Below are positions 13,806 to 15,712 of a stretch of 15,712 nt of DNA, piece by piece. Each line of letters starts with the position of its first letter. Positions within the stretch are counted from its first letter, which is position 1. Position numbers and translations under genes: made by a program. The notes under the pieces are model-generated. The model was not told where the DNA came from. It did not search any database and worked only from the letters and a program-made list of their open reading frames with translations. Source of the DNA: Alphaproteobacteria bacterium (GTDB taxonomy: Bacteria > Pseudomonadota > Alphaproteobacteria > Paracaedibacterales > CAIULA01); assembly GCA_019751935.1 (NCBI GenBank), contig JAIEMR010000173.1:1-15712 (forward strand), read 5' to 3'.

Positions 13806-15246
13806 CAAATCCTCTTAATTTTCGAGAATGGAGCTGCTCTGCACCGTCTTCCCTTAAAAGGCGCACAGCCTCCAGGCCAATTTTTAAGTGCTGATTAACG
13901 CGCTCTCGGTAAAAGGCATTAGCCATACCTTGAAGCTTAATTTCCCCATGAATAGGCTTATCAGAAACGCATAACAGCGTGCCATAAGGAACCCTGAAAC
14001 GAAAACCATTAGCAGCCACAGTTGCCGATTCCATATCCAAAGCAATCGCTCGTGTTTGGCGGAACTTTTCATACAATTCATGCGTTCTGAGTTCCCAGTT
14101 TCGGTTATCTGTGGTTATCAGTGTTCCGGTTCGCATGCGGGTTTTAAGCTCTTCTTCTTTTTCTTGACTGACATTAATAGCAGCCTGTTGAAGCGCAACT
14201 TGAACCTCTGCAATCGGAGGCAATGGAACCCATGGCGGCAAATCTTGATCTAAAACATGATCTTCTCTGACATAGGCGTGAGCTAAAACGTAATCTCCCA
14301 GAACCTGCGTTGATCTTAGACCAGCACAATGGCCAATCATGATCCAACAATGAGGGCGCAAAACCGCCAAATGATCGGTTATTGTTTTGGCGTTCGTGGG
14401 CCCTACCCCAATATTAATAAAGGTAATCCCCTGCCCGTCTTTACGTTTTAAATGATAGGCTGGCATTTGCGGCAAATAAGCAGGCGGCGTTGATGCATCA
14501 ACCTTGCCATGTTTTTTTCCCAAAATAATATTTCCAGGCCCAACAAGTTCTGTGTAACCCTCATCAGAGGCCAATTGCTCTTGGCTATAGGCAATAAACG
14601 CATCAATGTAGCGTTGATAGTTTGTAAGCAAAATAAAGCCTTGAAAATGCTCAGGAGATGTTCCTGTATAATGCTTTAAACGGTGAAGAGAGTAATCAAC
14701 CCTTTCTGCTGAGAATAAAGATAAAGGCTTTATGTCTTTTTTGCTGCAAGCATGAGTTCCATTGGGGATTGAGTCATCAATACGACTTAAATTAGGAAGA
14801 ACAAATCCATTTTTCACATTCCATAATTGTTCTGCATCAAGCTGAGTTGGAGTGTGATCAACTACAAACGGGAAAGGAATTGGTTGATCACTGAGACCCA
14901 CAATCACCGGAACTTTATGTCGTTCGATTAATAAAGCAATTTGCTCGCGGTAGTATTCTTTGAAAAAATCTGGATGCGTAACTGTAGTGCCATAAAGACC
15001 AGGATCCGTCATCACGCCGTAACTTAAACGCGCGTCAACATGAAGATCTTTAGCCTCAATTTTAAATCCAACAAATGGATACGTTGCCTGAATAGATCTA
15101 TCTTCTTCGTGCGTTGCATTCAAAAGATCTCTAAAGGCTGTCCTAATTTTTTCGCAATTATTTTCATACAAATAGGCAATATATTCCACAGCTTCATCAG
15201 CGTTGGTGAAAGATTTTCCTTCAGTAATGGGAAAGTCAGATATCAT
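13786..15246 (-). CDS. amn: AMP nucleosidase
   Basis: 486 residues, against 484 for E. coli Amn. The enzyme splits AMP into adenine and ribose 5-phosphate. The N-terminal AMP-nucleosidase domain runs to about 190 (LSYGVMTDPGLYGTTVTHPDFFKEYY is a typical stretch). The C-terminal half is a nucleoside-phosphorylase-like fold with INIGVGPTNAKTITDHLAVLRPHCWIMIGHCAGLR, ALDMESATVAANGFRFRVPYGTLLCVSDKP, and Asp429 matching the catalytic Asp428 of E. coli. The start ATG overlaps the ftsY stop as ATGA (four bases), a classic coupling arrangement, and its end overlaps nhaD. In a bacterium that imports host nucleotides such an enzyme could balance the adenylate pool; that is inference. Confidence 0.95.
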   Translation of the reverse strand: MISDFPITEGKSFTNADEAVEYIAYLYENNCEKIRTAFRDLLNATHEEDRSIQATYPFVGFKIEAKDLHVDARLSYGVMTDPGLYGTTVTHPDFFKEYYREQIALLIERHKVPVIVGLSDQPIPFPFVVDHTPTQLDAEQLWNVKNGFVLPNLSRIDDSIPNGTHACSKKDIKPLSLFSAERVDYSLHRLKHYTGTSPEHFQGFILLTNYQRYIDAFIAYSQEQLASDEGYTELVGPGNIILGKKHGKVDASTPPAYLPQMPAYHLKRKDGQGITFINIGVGPTNAKTITDHLAVLRPHCWIMIGHCAGLRSTQVLGDYVLAHAYVREDHVLDQDLPPWVPLPPIAEVQVALQQAAINVSQEKEEELKTRMRTGTLITTDNRNWELRTHELYEKFRQTRAIALDMESATVAANGFRFRVPYGTLLCVSDKPIHGEIKLQGMANAFYRERVNQHLKIGLEAVRLLREDGAEQLHSRKLRGFDEPPFR

Positions 15247-15587
15247 TCCATTTCCTTTTCTAGTATTGACGTAGACTCTAGTCCAACAAGGGTTTTCGCA
15301 AAATCATGCGCAATAAATGGCTGCAGATCTTCAGGCTGTTCTCCAACGCCAATGGCATGGATTGGCAGGCCATAGCGATCTGCTAAGCTAACAACAACAC
15401 CGCCTCTGGCAGTGCCGTCTAATTTGGTAATAATCAAACCGGTAATTCCGGCCATATCCTTAAAAATCCCCACTTGGCTATGGGCATTTTGGCCAGTCGT
15501 TGCATCCAAAACAAGAAGCGTATGATGAGGCGCCGTCTCGTCGACTTTTTTAATTACGCGAATAACTTTTTGGAGTTCATTCATAAG
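15243..15587 (-). pseudogene. ftsY: C-terminal part of FtsY (SRP receptor GTPase), interrupted or cut at a repeat junction
   Basis: From LMNELQKVIRVIKKVDETAPH to the stop, 114 residues match the end of the FtsY NG domain. Visible are LLVLDATTGQNAHSQ, the G4 motif TKLDGTARGG (with TKLD for guanine), and the closing GVGEQPEDLQPFIAHDF. FtsY docks the signal recognition particle at the membrane. In intact proteins DTAGRL should stand about 11 residues before LM. Here the upstream frame reads unrelated residues (PKRSGKEVVPKFVAVI) and reaches TGA at 15638-15636. The N, A and most of the G domain are therefore missing from this window. Either a mobile element has cut the gene, or this is a draft contig ending in a repeat and the rest lies on another contig. 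ATG 15584 is not the natural start. Confidence 0.85.
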
Positions 15588-15712
15588 GATGACAGCTACG
15601 AATTTCGGTACTACTTCCTTACCGCTCCTTTTGGGTCAAAGCGAATGATCCGAATTCCTTCCGAAAATTTGTACGCATTTAAGATCAAGAAGAATTTTTG
15701 CAAGCTGAAAAA
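15586..15712. mobile_element. Non-ftsY sequence at the window edge, possibly an insertion-sequence end
   Basis: The last 127 bases carry no gene similarity that I recognise. They contain related short motifs (CGAATTTCGG at about 15599, CCGAATTCC at about 15650, CCGAAAATTT at about 15661, and GGGTCAAA at 15633-15640), which recall the repeated transposase-binding sites at IS21-family ends. No terminal repeat, transposase or target duplication can be seen inside the window, so the class is a guess. The length of 127 equals a common maximum k-mer, which suggests an assembly-graph overlap into a multicopy repeat. Confidence 0.4.

Noticed and set aside
1..15712. CRISPR array, toxin-antitoxin pair, phage genes or rRNA/tRNA genes
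   Set aside because: No regularly spaced direct repeats, no small paired ORFs with the typical motifs, no phage structural genes and no tRNA or rRNA signatures were seen on either strand when reading by eye.

Overview
The window is AT-rich bacterial DNA. Its gene content is alphaproteobacterial in flavour: a short PTS relay of mannose-type EIIA plus HPr with no sugar permease beside it, LolD, an Amn/NhaD/Bcp operon, and a BacA/BclA-like exporter-fold transporter. The tal and ptsH remnants and the compact palindromic repeat resemble what is seen in Rickettsiales/Holosporales-type endosymbionts. That placement is an inference from gene content, not a proof. The window looks like a whole draft contig: its left end cuts a gene, and its right end appears to stop inside a repeated, possibly mobile, sequence.

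Left part (1-2839): surface-sugar genes. A DegT-family PLP aminotransferase (minus, 3' end cut by the window) is divergent from a left-handed beta-helix acetyltransferase (plus). The latter is convergent with a GT-A-type glycosyltransferase (minus). Middle-left (2840-3465) is a decay zone. A fragment of a second ptsH is fused head-to-head to the C-terminal third of a transaldolase, followed by an 85-bp palindromic repeat that can fold into a three-hairpin clover.

Middle (3466-7674): a one-polypeptide ABC permease-ATPase of the YddA/BclA type (minus) is divergent from an unrecognised lipoprotein (plus). Then, on the minus strand, come lolD, an EIIA of the mannose family and an intact ptsH. The last two are a tight pair that must act in a regulatory phosphorelay, because no EIIB/C/D is here.

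Right-middle (7675-11939): an ABC-F translation factor (plus) has a remarkable leader. A perfect 12-bp inverted repeat has one arm that contains the Shine-Dalgarno region and abuts the ATG, and very short ORFs lie in and around it. This looks like translational attenuation of a ribosome-protection gene. Next are an EamA-family permease (minus) and an ACT-domain threonine ammonia-lyase (plus) with a good sigma70-like promoter.

Right (11926-15712): a minus-strand operon ftsY-amn-nhaD-bcp in which every junction overlaps (4, about 20 and 16 bp). The ftsY reading frame loses all similarity at about 15585, just before the expected DTAGRL motif. The remaining 127 bases are non-ftsY sequence, which suggests a mobile-element end or an assembly-graph repeat overlap.
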